From positions 186,001-250,000 of the forward strand of contig JACKHM010000006.1 of the NCBI GenBank assembly GCA_020638995.1: a DNA stretch of 64,000 bases. Reading direction: 5' to 3'. Position 1 is the first letter of the stretch, and each line of letters opens with the position of its first letter. The translations under genes were made by a program, and so were the position numbers. Below the pieces are notes generated by a model. The model did not search any database. It saw only the letters and a program-made list of their open reading frames with translations, and was not told the DNA's origin. Source of the DNA: Planctomycetaceae bacterium (GTDB taxonomy: Bacteria > Planctomycetota > Planctomycetia > Pirellulales > Pirellulaceae). Positions 26,249-35,520 of the stretch are shown here, one piece after another.

Positions 26249-27613
26249 ATGACGCATCCGGTGCTTCGCATTGGCCGCCCTGAATCACAGATCATTTCGC
26301 GTCGAAGTTTCGTGCGGGCTGGAGCGCTGGGCATCGGCGGGCTGACGCTCTCGGACTTGCTTCGCTTCAGGGCCGAAGGCGCGGTGCGTTCATCCGCTGC
26401 CGGAACGAGTGTCATTTTGTTTTGGTTGAGCGGCGGCCCTGGACACATGGAGACGTGGGACCCAAAGCCGATGGCGCCGTCCGAATATCGTGGGCCGCTG
26501 CGCGCAATCGATACTAGTGCTCCCGGTACTCAGTTCGGCGAATTGCTGCCGTTGCAAGCGCGCCTCGCAGACCGATTAGCCGTCGTGCGTACCGTCAAAC
26601 ACGGTTCTGGGGACCACACGAAGGGCAACCACTGGATGTTGACTGGCTTTGAGGGGCCCGCCTTTAATGCTCCCGACAATCGCCAACAGCGACGGCCGGC
26701 GATCGGCGCCGCAGTGGCTCGTGTGCGCGGGGCCAACAAACCTGGAATGCCTCCCTATGTGGGCGTCCCGCACTTGCGTGGCGGTACCGACAACTTGTTT
26801 CACTATGCGGCGTACTTGGGTGGCGGTTGGAATCCGTTCATCGTGAATTCCGATCCAAACGAACGCGATTACAGCGTCAAGAATCTCGACTTGGCCGGAG
26901 ATCTCACGTTGCAACGCATCGCCAGCCGCCGTGAGTTGATGTCCGATTTAGATCGCATTCGAGCGGCAGTCGACCCAACGCTGGACGATCTCGACGAACA
27001 CCAACAGGCGGCATTTGACTTGCTCACCAGCTCGCGAGCTCGCGACGCATTCGATATCTCGCAAGAGACGGAGAAGGTGCGTGATTACTATGGTCGGCAC
27101 ACGTTTGGACAAAGCGCGCTGGTTGCTCGTCGTCTCGTCGAGAACGGTGTTACGTTTGTGACGGTGAACTGTGTGCCGTGGGACCATCATGGATCGCCGG
27201 GGCAGTACAAGACCGAAGAAGGCGCTCGGCTTTTGATCCCACCGCTCGATCGCGCCATCGCCGCGCTTGTGGAAGATCTGATTGAGCGTGGCATGTACGA
27301 TAAGACGCTGGTCGTCGCGATGGGCGAATTTGGACGCACGCCACGCATGAATGCCAATGCCGGTCGCGATCACTGGGGAAATACGTTCAGCGTCCTGTTT
27401 GGCGGTGGAGGGATGAGAATGGGGCAGACAATCGGTCGGTCTAGTGCTCGGGGCGAGCACGTCATCGATCGGCCCTTCGATCCGCAGGACATTGCTGCCA
27501 CGATTTACCATCATCTGGGAATTGATGCCCAGTCCACTGCATTTAATGATCACATGGGCCGGCCGCTTGCGTTACTGGATCGCGGCGAACCGATTCGCGA
27601 ATTAGTAGGATGA
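26249..27613 (+). CDS. DUF1501 family secreted protein
   Basis: 454 residues with an N-terminal twin-arginine-type signal (SRRSFVRAGALGIGGLTLSD). Family signatures: VILFWLSGGPGHMETWDPKP, HTKGNHWMLTGF, FGQSALVARRLVENGVTFVT, VVAMGEFGRTPRMNANAGRD and HWGNTFSVLFGGGGMRMGQT, ending with FNDHMGRPLALLDRG. DUF1501 is related to sulfatases/alkaline phosphatases in fold and is normally adjacent to PSD1 cytochromes; here it follows the DUF1592/DUF1552 pair. The stop overlaps the next sulfatase start (ATGA), so they are co-translated. The reaction is unknown. Confidence 0.9.
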   Translation: MTHPVLRIGRPESQIISRRSFVRAGALGIGGLTLSDLLRFRAEGAVRSSAAGTSVILFWLSGGPGHMETWDPKPMAPSEYRGPLRAIDTSAPGTQFGELLPLQARLADRLAVVRTVKHGSGDHTKGNHWMLTGFEGPAFNAPDNRQQRRPAIGAAVARVRGANKPGMPPYVGVPHLRGGTDNLFHYAAYLGGGWNPFIVNSDPNERDYSVKNLDLAGDLTLQRIASRRELMSDLDRIRAAVDPTLDDLDEHQQAAFDLLTSSRARDAFDISQETEKVRDYYGRHTFGQSALVARRLVENGVTFVTVNCVPWDHHGSPGQYKTEEGARLLIPPLDRAIAALVEDLIERGMYDKTLVVAMGEFGRTPRMNANAGRDHWGNTFSVLFGGGGMRMGQTIGRSSARGEHVIDRPFDPQDIAATIYHHLGIDAQSTAFNDHMGRPLALLDRGEPIRELVG

Positions 27614-29046
27614 CCCAGATGAAACCGCTTTTGCTTCTGAATCGACTGTTTGTGATGCCGTTGCTTCTGTCCAGCGTCGTAATGGGGCAAGCAGACGCCG
27701 CCGACCAACCGAATGTTATCGTCATTCTGGCAGATGATCTCGGATACGGCGACTTGGCATGTTACGGCCATCCTAAGTTCAAAACACCGCACCTGGATCG
27801 TATGGCAGCTGAGGGCGCTCGTCTGACTCAATTCAACACGCCGATGCCGTTTTGCGCACCGACACGCGCATCGCTGCTAACAGGACGCTATCCATTTCGC
27901 TGTGGCATGAATGGTAATCCAGCGCCCGATGGAGGGCCGGCGGCCGATAACTTGGCACTTCCAGCCAGCGAAGTATTGTTGCCTCAAATGTTCAAACAGG
28001 CCGGTTATGTAACAGGAATGATCGGGAAGTGGCATCTTGGGCACAAGCATCCGAATCAAATGCCGACTGGGCGGGGATTCGACGAGTATCTCGGCATTCT
28101 CTACAGCAACGACATGCGTCCGGTGGAATTGATCGAAGGGACCGAGGCGATCGAATACCCGGTCGTCCAAGCCACACTCACGCGTCGTTATACAGCACGA
28201 GCCCTCGACTTCATTGGGCGAAACAAGAGCAATCCGTTTTTCCTGTATCTAGCTCATGTCATGCCCCACAAACCGCTGGCCACAACACAGCAGTATTACG
28301 AGCAAAGCGGCGCGGGTTTGTACGGCGACGTATTGATGGATCTCGATGCCGGTATTGGTGAAGTGCTCGGCAAGATCAAGGAATTGGGATTGGACGAAAA
28401 CACCTTCGTGGTGTTCACGAGTGACAACGGTCCATGGTTCGGTGGCAGCACTGGAGGATTGCGTGGCATGAAGGGCAGCACTTACGAAGGCGGTTACCGC
28501 GTTCCATGCATTGCTCGGTGGCCCGGAAAAATCCCCTCAGGCCACGTAAACCACTCGCCAGCCGTAATGATGGATGTGTTCGCGACGGTGCTGAGCGTTT
28601 GCGGTTTGACGCCGCCGGCGGAGCGAGTTATCGATGGCCGAGACATCATGCCGCTTTTCACGGGCGATGCCGCGAGTCCACATCCGGCGATCTTTGGTCA
28701 GCGAGCCGGGCAACTCGCAAACGTTCGTGACAGCCGATGGAAGTTGCACGTCGCTCCCCCACGCGATAATTTCGCAGCCCTTCACAAACCGGGAGAGCGC
28801 TGGATTGATCCGCGCGCGCCCGATGGTGTCACGATTCTGGCACCGTACGAGCAACCACAACCTAGTGAGCATCCTGGCTTGTTGTCGGGAGTCGCCCCTC
28901 AACCGATGCAATTGTTCGATTTGCGTTCAGATCCAGGGGAGCAAACCGACGTCGGGGAAGCAAACTCGGACGTCGTGACCAGATTGAGGAGTCTATACGA
29001 CAAAATGGACCTCGATGTGTCACTTGCCGCAGCGAAAAAGCTGTGA
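27610..29046 (+). CDS. secreted sulfatase (family S1)
   Basis: 478 residues with a signal peptide (about 1-31). Metal site VIVILADDLGYGDLACYG; formylglycine signature C82-A-P-T-R (PFCAPTRASLLTGRYPFRCG); GMIGKWHLGH; FTSDNGPWFGGSTGGLRGMK. The Cys-type signature requires a formylglycine-generating enzyme, which is not in the window. The general layout is that of arylsulfatase-type S1 enzymes, acting outside the cytoplasm on sulfate esters. It overlaps the preceding DUF1501 gene; the next sulfatase begins 60 bases downstream. Confidence 0.93.
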   Translation: MTQMKPLLLLNRLFVMPLLLSSVVMGQADAADQPNVIVILADDLGYGDLACYGHPKFKTPHLDRMAAEGARLTQFNTPMPFCAPTRASLLTGRYPFRCGMNGNPAPDGGPAADNLALPASEVLLPQMFKQAGYVTGMIGKWHLGHKHPNQMPTGRGFDEYLGILYSNDMRPVELIEGTEAIEYPVVQATLTRRYTARALDFIGRNKSNPFFLYLAHVMPHKPLATTQQYYEQSGAGLYGDVLMDLDAGIGEVLGKIKELGLDENTFVVFTSDNGPWFGGSTGGLRGMKGSTYEGGYRVPCIARWPGKIPSGHVNHSPAVMMDVFATVLSVCGLTPPAERVIDGRDIMPLFTGDAASPHPAIFGQRAGQLANVRDSRWKLHVAPPRDNFAALHKPGERWIDPRAPDGVTILAPYEQPQPSEHPGLLSGVAPQPMQLFDLRSDPGEQTDVGEANSDVVTRLRSLYDKMDLDVSLAAAKKL

Positions 29047-29105
29047 ATGGTTGTGGCGATTCGCGTACTACTCGCCTAATTGATTAACTCCGAGAGATTC
29101 TCTCC

Positions 29106-30530
29106 ATGTTCAAACTGCATACGATTGTTTGGATGGTTGTCACATCGCTGGTTCCGGCCTTCCAGTCGCGCGCGGCAGACAAACCGAACGTATTGTTTAT
29201 CGCGATCGATGACTTGAATCATTGGGTCGGCCACCTCGGACGCAATCCGCAGACCCGCACTCCCCATATCGATCGTCTAGCCGAAATGGGAGTCACGTTT
29301 ACGCGAGCGAACTGCGCCGCGCCGGTTTGCAATCCTTCGCGTGCAGCGTTGATGTCAGGGATGAGACCGGGGACGACCGGAGTCTATGACAATGGGCAAG
29401 ATTGGAAGCCCGTCATTGGCAAAGACAAAACCTTGACCACGCAGTTTTTGAACGCAGGCTATAACGTATTCGGAGCCGGAAAGATCTATCACGGCAGCGC
29501 TCATCGAGATGGCGAGTGGACCGAGTACTTTGACAAATCCGGTGGCAGCAAGCTAACTCTGCACCCGTCGGCGAAGGACGATGGCGTCGGTGGCATCAAA
29601 TTCGGTCCACTGTCCAATCCCGATGAGGATATGCCCGATTACAAAGTCGTCAGCTACGGGCTGGAGAAGCTCAGGGCCGAGCATGACAAACCGTTCTTTC
29701 TGGCGATCGGGATCGTTAAGCCACACATGCCGTTTAGTGTGCCAAAGAAATACTTCGACATGTTTCCCCTGGAGACGATTGAACTGCCTCCTTATCGCGA
29801 AGACGATCTAAGCGACGTACCGCCATCGGGATTGAAGATGGCACGTCCGGAGGGTGATCACGCGCAAATGCTGAAGTCGGGCCGATGGAAGGAAGCCGTC
29901 CAAGGCTACCTCGCGACGATTGCGTTTTGCGATGCGCAGGTCGGACGATTGATCAATGGCTTGAACGATTCGGAATATCGCGACAATACTGTTGTCGTCT
30001 TGTGGGGTGATCACGGCTGGCACTTAGGCGAAAAGCACCATTGGCGAAAGTTCGCCTTGTGGGAAGAGGCGGCGCGTACGCCTTTAATCTGGCTGGCACC
30101 GGGATTGACGAAAGCCGGCGGCGTATGCGAACGCCCGGTGGATCACATGACAATCTATACGACCTTATGCGATCTGGCCGGGATTCCAATTCCGGCTCAT
30201 GTCGAAGGCCCCAGTATTCGGTCGCTATTAGCAAATCCGAATGCCGTTTGGGATCAGCCTGCGGTTACGACGTTCCACCGCTACAATCACAGCTTTAGGA
30301 GCGAGACTTGGCGGTATATCCAGTACGCTGACGGTGGCGAAGAACTCTATGATCACAACGCCGATCCCTACGAGTGGGAAAACTTAGCGGATGATTCGCA
30401 GTTTACTAGTGTGAAGGCAGGACTGTCGAAGTGGACTCCTAAGAAGAACGTCGCCGAATTGCCTCGCACTCAGGGCGACAAGGGAGCTGGCAAGAAGCAG
30501 AGGAAAGTAGCGAGCGAGGAACGGCAGTAG
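29106..30530 (+). CDS. secreted sulfatase, iduronate-2-sulfatase-like
   Basis: 474 residues with a signal peptide (about 1-24). Metal site NVLFIAIDDLNHWVGHLG; signature C75-N-P-S-R (APVCNPSRAALMSGMRPGTT); then YNVFGAGKIYHGS, LAIGIVKPHMPFSVPKKYFD and VVLWGDHGWHLGEKHHWRKF, ending with LYDHNADPYEWENL. The IDDLN start and GDHGWHLGEK motif are typical of iduronate-2-sulfatase-like S1 subfamilies. Last gene of the tight run that starts at 20014. Confidence 0.92.
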   Translation: MFKLHTIVWMVVTSLVPAFQSRAADKPNVLFIAIDDLNHWVGHLGRNPQTRTPHIDRLAEMGVTFTRANCAAPVCNPSRAALMSGMRPGTTGVYDNGQDWKPVIGKDKTLTTQFLNAGYNVFGAGKIYHGSAHRDGEWTEYFDKSGGSKLTLHPSAKDDGVGGIKFGPLSNPDEDMPDYKVVSYGLEKLRAEHDKPFFLAIGIVKPHMPFSVPKKYFDMFPLETIELPPYREDDLSDVPPSGLKMARPEGDHAQMLKSGRWKEAVQGYLATIAFCDAQVGRLINGLNDSEYRDNTVVVLWGDHGWHLGEKHHWRKFALWEEAARTPLIWLAPGLTKAGGVCERPVDHMTIYTTLCDLAGIPIPAHVEGPSIRSLLANPNAVWDQPAVTTFHRYNHSFRSETWRYIQYADGGEELYDHNADPYEWENLADDSQFTSVKAGLSKWTPKKNVAELPRTQGDKGAGKKQRKVASEERQ

Positions 30531-30757
30531 TGCGTCAGCATCTGATCGCGGTGAATTCACGGTGGTAGCCATCACCTTCCACGTGATAAACACGCATTAC
30601 TAGAAAAGCGATGGCTACGTTCTTTTGGACACGCCCTCGTCCGGTTATCGGGTTTTCCTCCATTTCGCATTGAGCTTGTGGCTGATTCGTGTATCTGCTA
30701 CAAGCTCCCCGCTTCGCTGCGCGCATCTCGAATTGATCTACTCACCAGAGGCCAAGG

Positions 30758-32071
30758 ATGGCTCTGTTCAAGAGGAAGTTCCTCCGAAAGATTTCTCCAA
30801 CGCAACTGATCGTTGGGTATGCTAGTTCCGGGTTGCCCTGGCCACTTCGATGGATACTGGCAACGCGCACCGTATCCAGGATTGTCTTTTTCCTCGTACC
30901 AGTATTGCTCACCATAGGTGTACTGACGCTCGACTGGTCCAACGGCTGGCCGACCTTTTCCTACAATCGCGAGCGGGCGACGGCGATCAAGGAGAAGGCA
31001 AGCGGGATTGTTAAAGAAGTCGGTGAGCATATACCTGACGGTGTCACCGAACGAATCACCGAAACGATCCGAGAACGAATCCCAGATAGCATCGCTGTCA
31101 GACGTTGGGCGGGCGAGGAAATCACAACTCGACCTCCCGCGATGAGCACGGCTCCTTGGAGGACATCGTCAGCGGAATCGTCGCCGCCTGTATCGAGTTC
31201 AACGATTCGAATAGCCAGTTTCAATATTCAGGTCTTTGGCACGTCGAAAGCCGGTAAGCCCGATGTTATGCAAGTTCTTGCGGATGTCGTCAGGAAATTC
31301 GACATTGTGGCGATACAGGAGTTGCGTACTACAGACGATTCAGTGTTGGAATACTTCCTTTCGCTGATCAATTCCCAGGGCGGCGCCTATCGGTATGTCG
31401 TAGGACCGAGGCTGGGCCGGACGACGAGTAAGGAACAGTACGTCTTCGTATACGATGCGGCTCGGATCGATGTTGATCCTCAATCGATTATTACGGTCGC
31501 GGACCCACAGGATCACCTGCACCGAGAGCCAACAATTGCGCTTTGCCAAGTTCGGACCGATGGATTACAGCCGGGATTTTCCTTTCTCCTCGCGAACATC
31601 CACACTGACCCCGACGAGACGGATACGGAACTCGACGCGTTAGCGGACGTTTTCGTCGCGTTACAGACCAATGGGTGGCGCGAGGACGACGTGATTCTGT
31701 TGGGAGATCTCAATGTTAACTACAAAAAACTCGGTCGGCTCGGACAACTCCCAAACATCGCGTACACCGTTCACGGCGAGCCGACTAACACACGCGGTAC
31801 GAGTTCGTACGATAACATCGTCTTCAATAATCTCGCGACGACTGAGTTTATGGGTAACTCAGGGATCGTGAATCTGCAACGCGAGTATGGCTTGAGCATG
31901 GACAAGGCGCTTGAAGTCTCGGATCATCTGCCCATTTGGGCCGAGTTCGACATGTTTGAACACGGCGTCAATGTTCCCCTAGCTTCACGACCCAATGTGG
32001 CTCCCATCGGCACGGGGCAAGGGCGACTTGTCGAGAACCCACTCTTGCGCCTGCGCGGCCTGCAACGCTAA
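30758..32071 (+). CDS. membrane-anchored endonuclease/exonuclease/phosphatase-family protein
   Basis: 437 residues. One transmembrane segment at about 41-60 (IVFFLVPVLLTIGVLTLDW), then a charged linker (GEHIPDGVTERITETIRERI). The EEP domain starts near residue 148: IRIASFNIQVFG, FDIVAIQELRTTDDSVLEYF, YVFVYDA, LLANIHTDPDETDTELDALA, VILLGDLNVNYKKL and VSDHLPIWAEF. The Asn, Glu, His, Asp-x-Asn and Asp-His residues of the family are all visible, so it is probably an active metal-dependent nuclease or phosphodiesterase facing the periplasm. The substrate is not predictable. Confidence 0.85.
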   Translation: MALFKRKFLRKISPTQLIVGYASSGLPWPLRWILATRTVSRIVFFLVPVLLTIGVLTLDWSNGWPTFSYNRERATAIKEKASGIVKEVGEHIPDGVTERITETIRERIPDSIAVRRWAGEEITTRPPAMSTAPWRTSSAESSPPVSSSTIRIASFNIQVFGTSKAGKPDVMQVLADVVRKFDIVAIQELRTTDDSVLEYFLSLINSQGGAYRYVVGPRLGRTTSKEQYVFVYDAARIDVDPQSIITVADPQDHLHREPTIALCQVRTDGLQPGFSFLLANIHTDPDETDTELDALADVFVALQTNGWREDDVILLGDLNVNYKKLGRLGQLPNIAYTVHGEPTNTRGTSSYDNIVFNNLATTEFMGNSGIVNLQREYGLSMDKALEVSDHLPIWAEFDMFEHGVNVPLASRPNVAPIGTGQGRLVENPLLRLRGLQR

Positions 32072-32084
32072 CGATAGCCGCCGG

Positions 32085-33557
32085 TCACTTCTTCTTGCGT
32101 GGCTTTGGCTCCGGCCCCAAGTCGACCAGCCCTCGGACGCGGTCATATTCTGGATTCACGCAACGCGATCGCCACTCTTTCAGGACGGCGAGCAATGCCG
32201 CATCAGACTCCGGATACTGGCCTTGGTCATCTGTCTCTTGCATCCAATTCGAAAGCAGTTGCCGGTGTTGAGCGAGAACTTCGGCATACTTGGGATCGCC
32301 GGCAATATTGTTCACTTCGTGAGGATCCTTCGTTAGGTCATACAACTCCTCGGACGGTTTCTGGGCCCCGAAGAACAACATTTGTGTCGCATTCATCTCG
32401 TTGGCGGCCATCATGCGACGCAACTCTTGCGAGACAGGCCAGGGATCTTTGTAGCTGGGCTGCATGAACGGTCGATCGGTAAGGAAATTGCGCAGGTATT
32501 TGTACTTGGGCGTGACGACTGCGCGGATATGTTCGATCGTATAGTCGCATCGATCACGTGCAGCGACGACGAACTCGCGAGGCTGGTAGTCCGATGCGAA
32601 GACAAATCGCCCTTCCATGTGTTTGGGAACTTCAATTCCAGCCAAGGCCAATGAAGTCGGTCCGACATCGATACTACTGACTAAGTCGCTTCGAACTTCA
32701 CCCGAAGCGATGCCGGGACCGGCCACCACAAAGGCCATATTGATCCCGCCCTCGTACAGGAACTGCTTGTCACGATGCAATTTGTAGCCGTGATCGGACA
32801 ACAAGAGAACTATCGTTTTATCGTATATGCCGTCCTTCTTTAGCTGTTCCACGATCATGCCGACTTGTTGATCGGTCCACTTGATACAGTCGTAGTGATG
32901 AGCGATCTCTTCACGCACGAGCGGAATGTCTGGATAGTACGGCGGAACCGGAACAGCGGCGCGGTCCACCTTCTCGGCGTCTTCAAACGGAGGTCGATCC
33001 TTTCCACCCTTTAGCTGAATCTGGCCAAAGAACGGTTTGTCCTTCGGGCAATTCGCCCATTCGTCACCCTGGAAATTCATGGCCCCATAACTGTCGTATA
33101 AATTGTCCTTGCTCCAGTCAAAGTTGTAGTCATCCTTCCCGTCATTAAACGTGTAGTAGCCAGCTGCGCGAAAGTACTCGGGAACCGTCTTGATGCCCCT
33201 GGGAAGCTGATGCGAATCAACATACTCGCCAATTCTCACGTTGCGATGACTGCGATGTTGATGAGCGCCAATCGAGGTCTGCATCATTCCAGTCACGGTG
33301 CCGGATCGCATCGCAGAGCAAACGCCCGCGCACGTGTAGAAGCGGTCGAAGCGTACGCCGGTCTTTGCCAACCGATCGATGTTAGGAGTTTCGGCTAGTT
33401 TATCGCCGTAACAACCGAACCAACGGCTGACATCTTCGAGATAGATCCACAAGATATTTGGACGTTCGATTGCCGCAACGGACGGCGATTCGGCGCAAAT
33501 CCCGGGAGATGTCAAAGCGAGAATGATACTTGCAGTCAAAAACGCGTACTTCTTCAT
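32085..33557 (-). CDS. secreted sulfatase with variant CSAMR signature
   Basis: 490 residues, signal peptide about 1-22, SD GGAGGA before the ATG. Metal site PNILWIYLEDVSRWFGCYG has Glu in place of the usual first Asp. The formylglycine motif is C80-S-A-M-R (CAGVCSAMRSGTVTGMMQTS) instead of CxPxR; similar forms are, to my knowledge, found in some planctomycete sulfatase subfamilies. Later regions are normal: LLSDHGYKLHRDKQFLYEGG, DPHEVNNIAGDPKY. Convergent with the EEP gene (13 bases apart) and divergent from the next sulfatase. Confidence 0.9.
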   Translation of the reverse strand: MKKYAFLTASIILALTSPGICAESPSVAAIERPNILWIYLEDVSRWFGCYGDKLAETPNIDRLAKTGVRFDRFYTCAGVCSAMRSGTVTGMMQTSIGAHQHRSHRNVRIGEYVDSHQLPRGIKTVPEYFRAAGYYTFNDGKDDYNFDWSKDNLYDSYGAMNFQGDEWANCPKDKPFFGQIQLKGGKDRPPFEDAEKVDRAAVPVPPYYPDIPLVREEIAHHYDCIKWTDQQVGMIVEQLKKDGIYDKTIVLLLSDHGYKLHRDKQFLYEGGINMAFVVAGPGIASGEVRSDLVSSIDVGPTSLALAGIEVPKHMEGRFVFASDYQPREFVVAARDRCDYTIEHIRAVVTPKYKYLRNFLTDRPFMQPSYKDPWPVSQELRRMMAANEMNATQMLFFGAQKPSEELYDLTKDPHEVNNIAGDPKYAEVLAQHRQLLSNWMQETDDQGQYPESDAALLAVLKEWRSRCVNPEYDRVRGLVDLGPEPKPRKKK

Positions 33558-33631
33558 GGAGTCCTCCGAAACTGGTAGTATGCGGCTCGTGCCAGTATAC
33601 TCTTGCCCCGTGCTATATGCTGTGAGTCGCC

Positions 33632-35062
33632 ATGAAAAAACTGTCTGCAGAACAACTTTGGATGACCTGTCTGGCGATAGCGACGTTGTTTGGAGTACTT
33701 GTCATCGGAGCCAGTTCGGCGGCAAATGACAAACGACCCAATGTGTTGTTCCTCCTCACAGACGACCAGCGTCCAGACACCATTCACGAACTGGGCAACG
33801 CAAGTATTGATACTCCGAATTTAGACGCGCTCGCCCGGCGCGGAGTGTCGTTTACTCGCGCCGTCTGTGCAAATCCAATCTGCACACCCAGTCGCGCAGA
33901 AATCCTTTCCGGATGCAGCGGCTTCCGAAATGGCGTCATCGACTTTGGCAAGACGATTGATCCTGCATTGAAACTCTGGCCGCAAACGATGACCGAAGCG
34001 GGGTATCACTCATGGTACGTCGGAAAGTGGCACAACGACGGCAAGCCGGTACAGCGAGGGTATGAACAAACCCTTGGACTATTTACCGGAGGAGGTGGCA
34101 AGTGGTGGAAGGATCAAGTCGATTGGAAAGGCACGCCGGTCACCGGGTATCGCGGATGGGTATTTCAGGATGACGAACAACATCTCTTTCCGGAACGCGG
34201 AGTGGGCTTGACGCCGGACATTTCGGGCAAGTTCGCTGATGCGGCCATCGAGTTCATTCGCAGCAAACCGATCGAACCGTTCTTCTTGCAGGTTGCCTTC
34301 ACCGCCCCACATGACCCGCTCTACTTTCCACCAAACTTTGAGTCAAAATACGCGGCTGACGAACTACCTCTGCCGGAGAATTTCTTACCGGAACACCCTT
34401 TCGATCACGGCAACTTCGATGGACGCGACGAGCAATTGCTGCCCTGGCCTCGAACGCCAAAGATGATCCGCGAGCTGCTTGCCGTTTACTATGCCGTCAT
34501 CTCAGATATGGATCATCAAGTCGGACGTATTGTCGCGGCGTTACGGGAGACAGGGCAATTCGATAATACAATCATCATATTCTCTAGCGATCATGGTTTG
34601 GGGGTCGGCAGCCACGGACTGCGTGGCAAGCAAAGTATGTACGAGCACACGATCAATGTGCCTCTAGTAATCGCTGGTCCCGGCATTCCGCAAGGCCAGG
34701 TCAGCGAGGCTCAGGTCTATCTGCGAGAACTTTATCCGACGACTTGCGATCTAGTCGGGATCAAAGTTCCAAACACTGTCGAAGGCAAGAGTTTTGCAAA
34801 AATCGTAAAGGGTGATTCGAACCATACACACAACCACGTATTCTGCTACTTTCGCGACAAACAACGCATGGTTCGCGATTCACGCTGGAAGCTGATTCAC
34901 TATCCGGCGATCGATCGCTGGCAGTTGTTCGATCTTGAGGCGGACCCGTACGAGATGAGCGACCTGTCGAAGGACGAGACGAAAGCCAACGTCATGACAA
35001 GGTTGCGTGACTTGCTTCATCGGGAACAGGTTGCAGCCGCCGACCCACTTGCCGCCGACTAG
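33632..35062 (+). CDS. secreted sulfatase (family S1)
   Basis: 476 residues with a signal/anchor at about 12-31. Metal site NVLFLLTDDQRPDTIHELGN; signature C84-T-P-S-R (NPICTPSRAEILSGCSGFRN); SWYVGKWHNDG; IFSSDHGLGVGSHGLRGKQS; and C-terminal WQLFDLEADPYEMSDL. Typical S1 subfamily with a GSHGLxGKQ motif. Transcribed divergently from the CSAMR sulfatase with 74 bases between the starts. Its 3' end overlaps the DUF486 gene by four bases. Confidence 0.93.
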   Translation: MKKLSAEQLWMTCLAIATLFGVLVIGASSAANDKRPNVLFLLTDDQRPDTIHELGNASIDTPNLDALARRGVSFTRAVCANPICTPSRAEILSGCSGFRNGVIDFGKTIDPALKLWPQTMTEAGYHSWYVGKWHNDGKPVQRGYEQTLGLFTGGGGKWWKDQVDWKGTPVTGYRGWVFQDDEQHLFPERGVGLTPDISGKFADAAIEFIRSKPIEPFFLQVAFTAPHDPLYFPPNFESKYAADELPLPENFLPEHPFDHGNFDGRDEQLLPWPRTPKMIRELLAVYYAVISDMDHQVGRIVAALRETGQFDNTIIIFSSDHGLGVGSHGLRGKQSMYEHTINVPLVIAGPGIPQGQVSEAQVYLRELYPTTCDLVGIKVPNTVEGKSFAKIVKGDSNHTHNHVFCYFRDKQRMVRDSRWKLIHYPAIDRWQLFDLEADPYEMSDLSKDETKANVMTRLRDLLHREQVAAADPLAAD

Positions 35063-35415
35063 ACGCCGGTGATGTGAGGCCGAAACATGAAGTAGACCGC
35101 CCCCAGGAGGCAACAACCGGCCCACAAGTAGTCCAACGTCAGCTTCTCTTTCATATACAAAATCGAGAAGGGAACGAAGATAGACAGAGTGATCACCTCT
35201 GGCAGCATCTTGAGTTGGCCAAGCGTCATGACTTGGTGACCGACACGATTTGCCGGAACCTGCATCAGGTATTCGAACAAGGCAATTCCCCAACTAGCCA
35301 AAGCTGCTAGCAGCCATGGTTTAGAAGACATGTTCTTCAGATGGCCGTACCAGGCGAAAGTCATGAAAATGTTGCTGCAACAAAGCAGAGTCACGGTGAC
35401 CAAGTACAGACGCAT
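35059..35415 (-). CDS. DUF486 (DMT-type) small membrane protein
   Basis: 118 residues with four hydrophobic segments (about 4-22, 33-50, 68-86, 93-110). The sequence FMTFAWYGHLKNMSSKPWLL, SWGIALFEYLMQVPANRVGH and KMLPEVITLSIFVPFSILYM is characteristic of DUF486 proteins, which resemble half-size drug/metabolite transporters. Transport substrate unknown. Ends converge with the sulfatase by four bases. Confidence 0.9.
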   Translation of the reverse strand: MRLYLVTVTLLCCSNIFMTFAWYGHLKNMSSKPWLLAALASWGIALFEYLMQVPANRVGHQVMTLGQLKMLPEVITLSIFVPFSILYMKEKLTLDYLWAGCCLLGAVYFMFRPHITGV

Positions 35416-35520
35416 AAACCACTCCGCAAGAAGTCGAGAGAAAAAGTCGCGATTGCTTTTCGCGGTTGTTCGGACGGATCGAGTTTCTCCTCTAGAAAGT
35501 CCGTCTGAACAAGATCGGCG

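Noticed and set aside
31700..31712. GAGATCTC inside the EEP-family gene, resembling the palindrome core
   Set aside because: Only the 8-bp core matches, it lies within coding sequence, and the flanking CT and AG are absent. The same applies to GAGATCTC near 26900.
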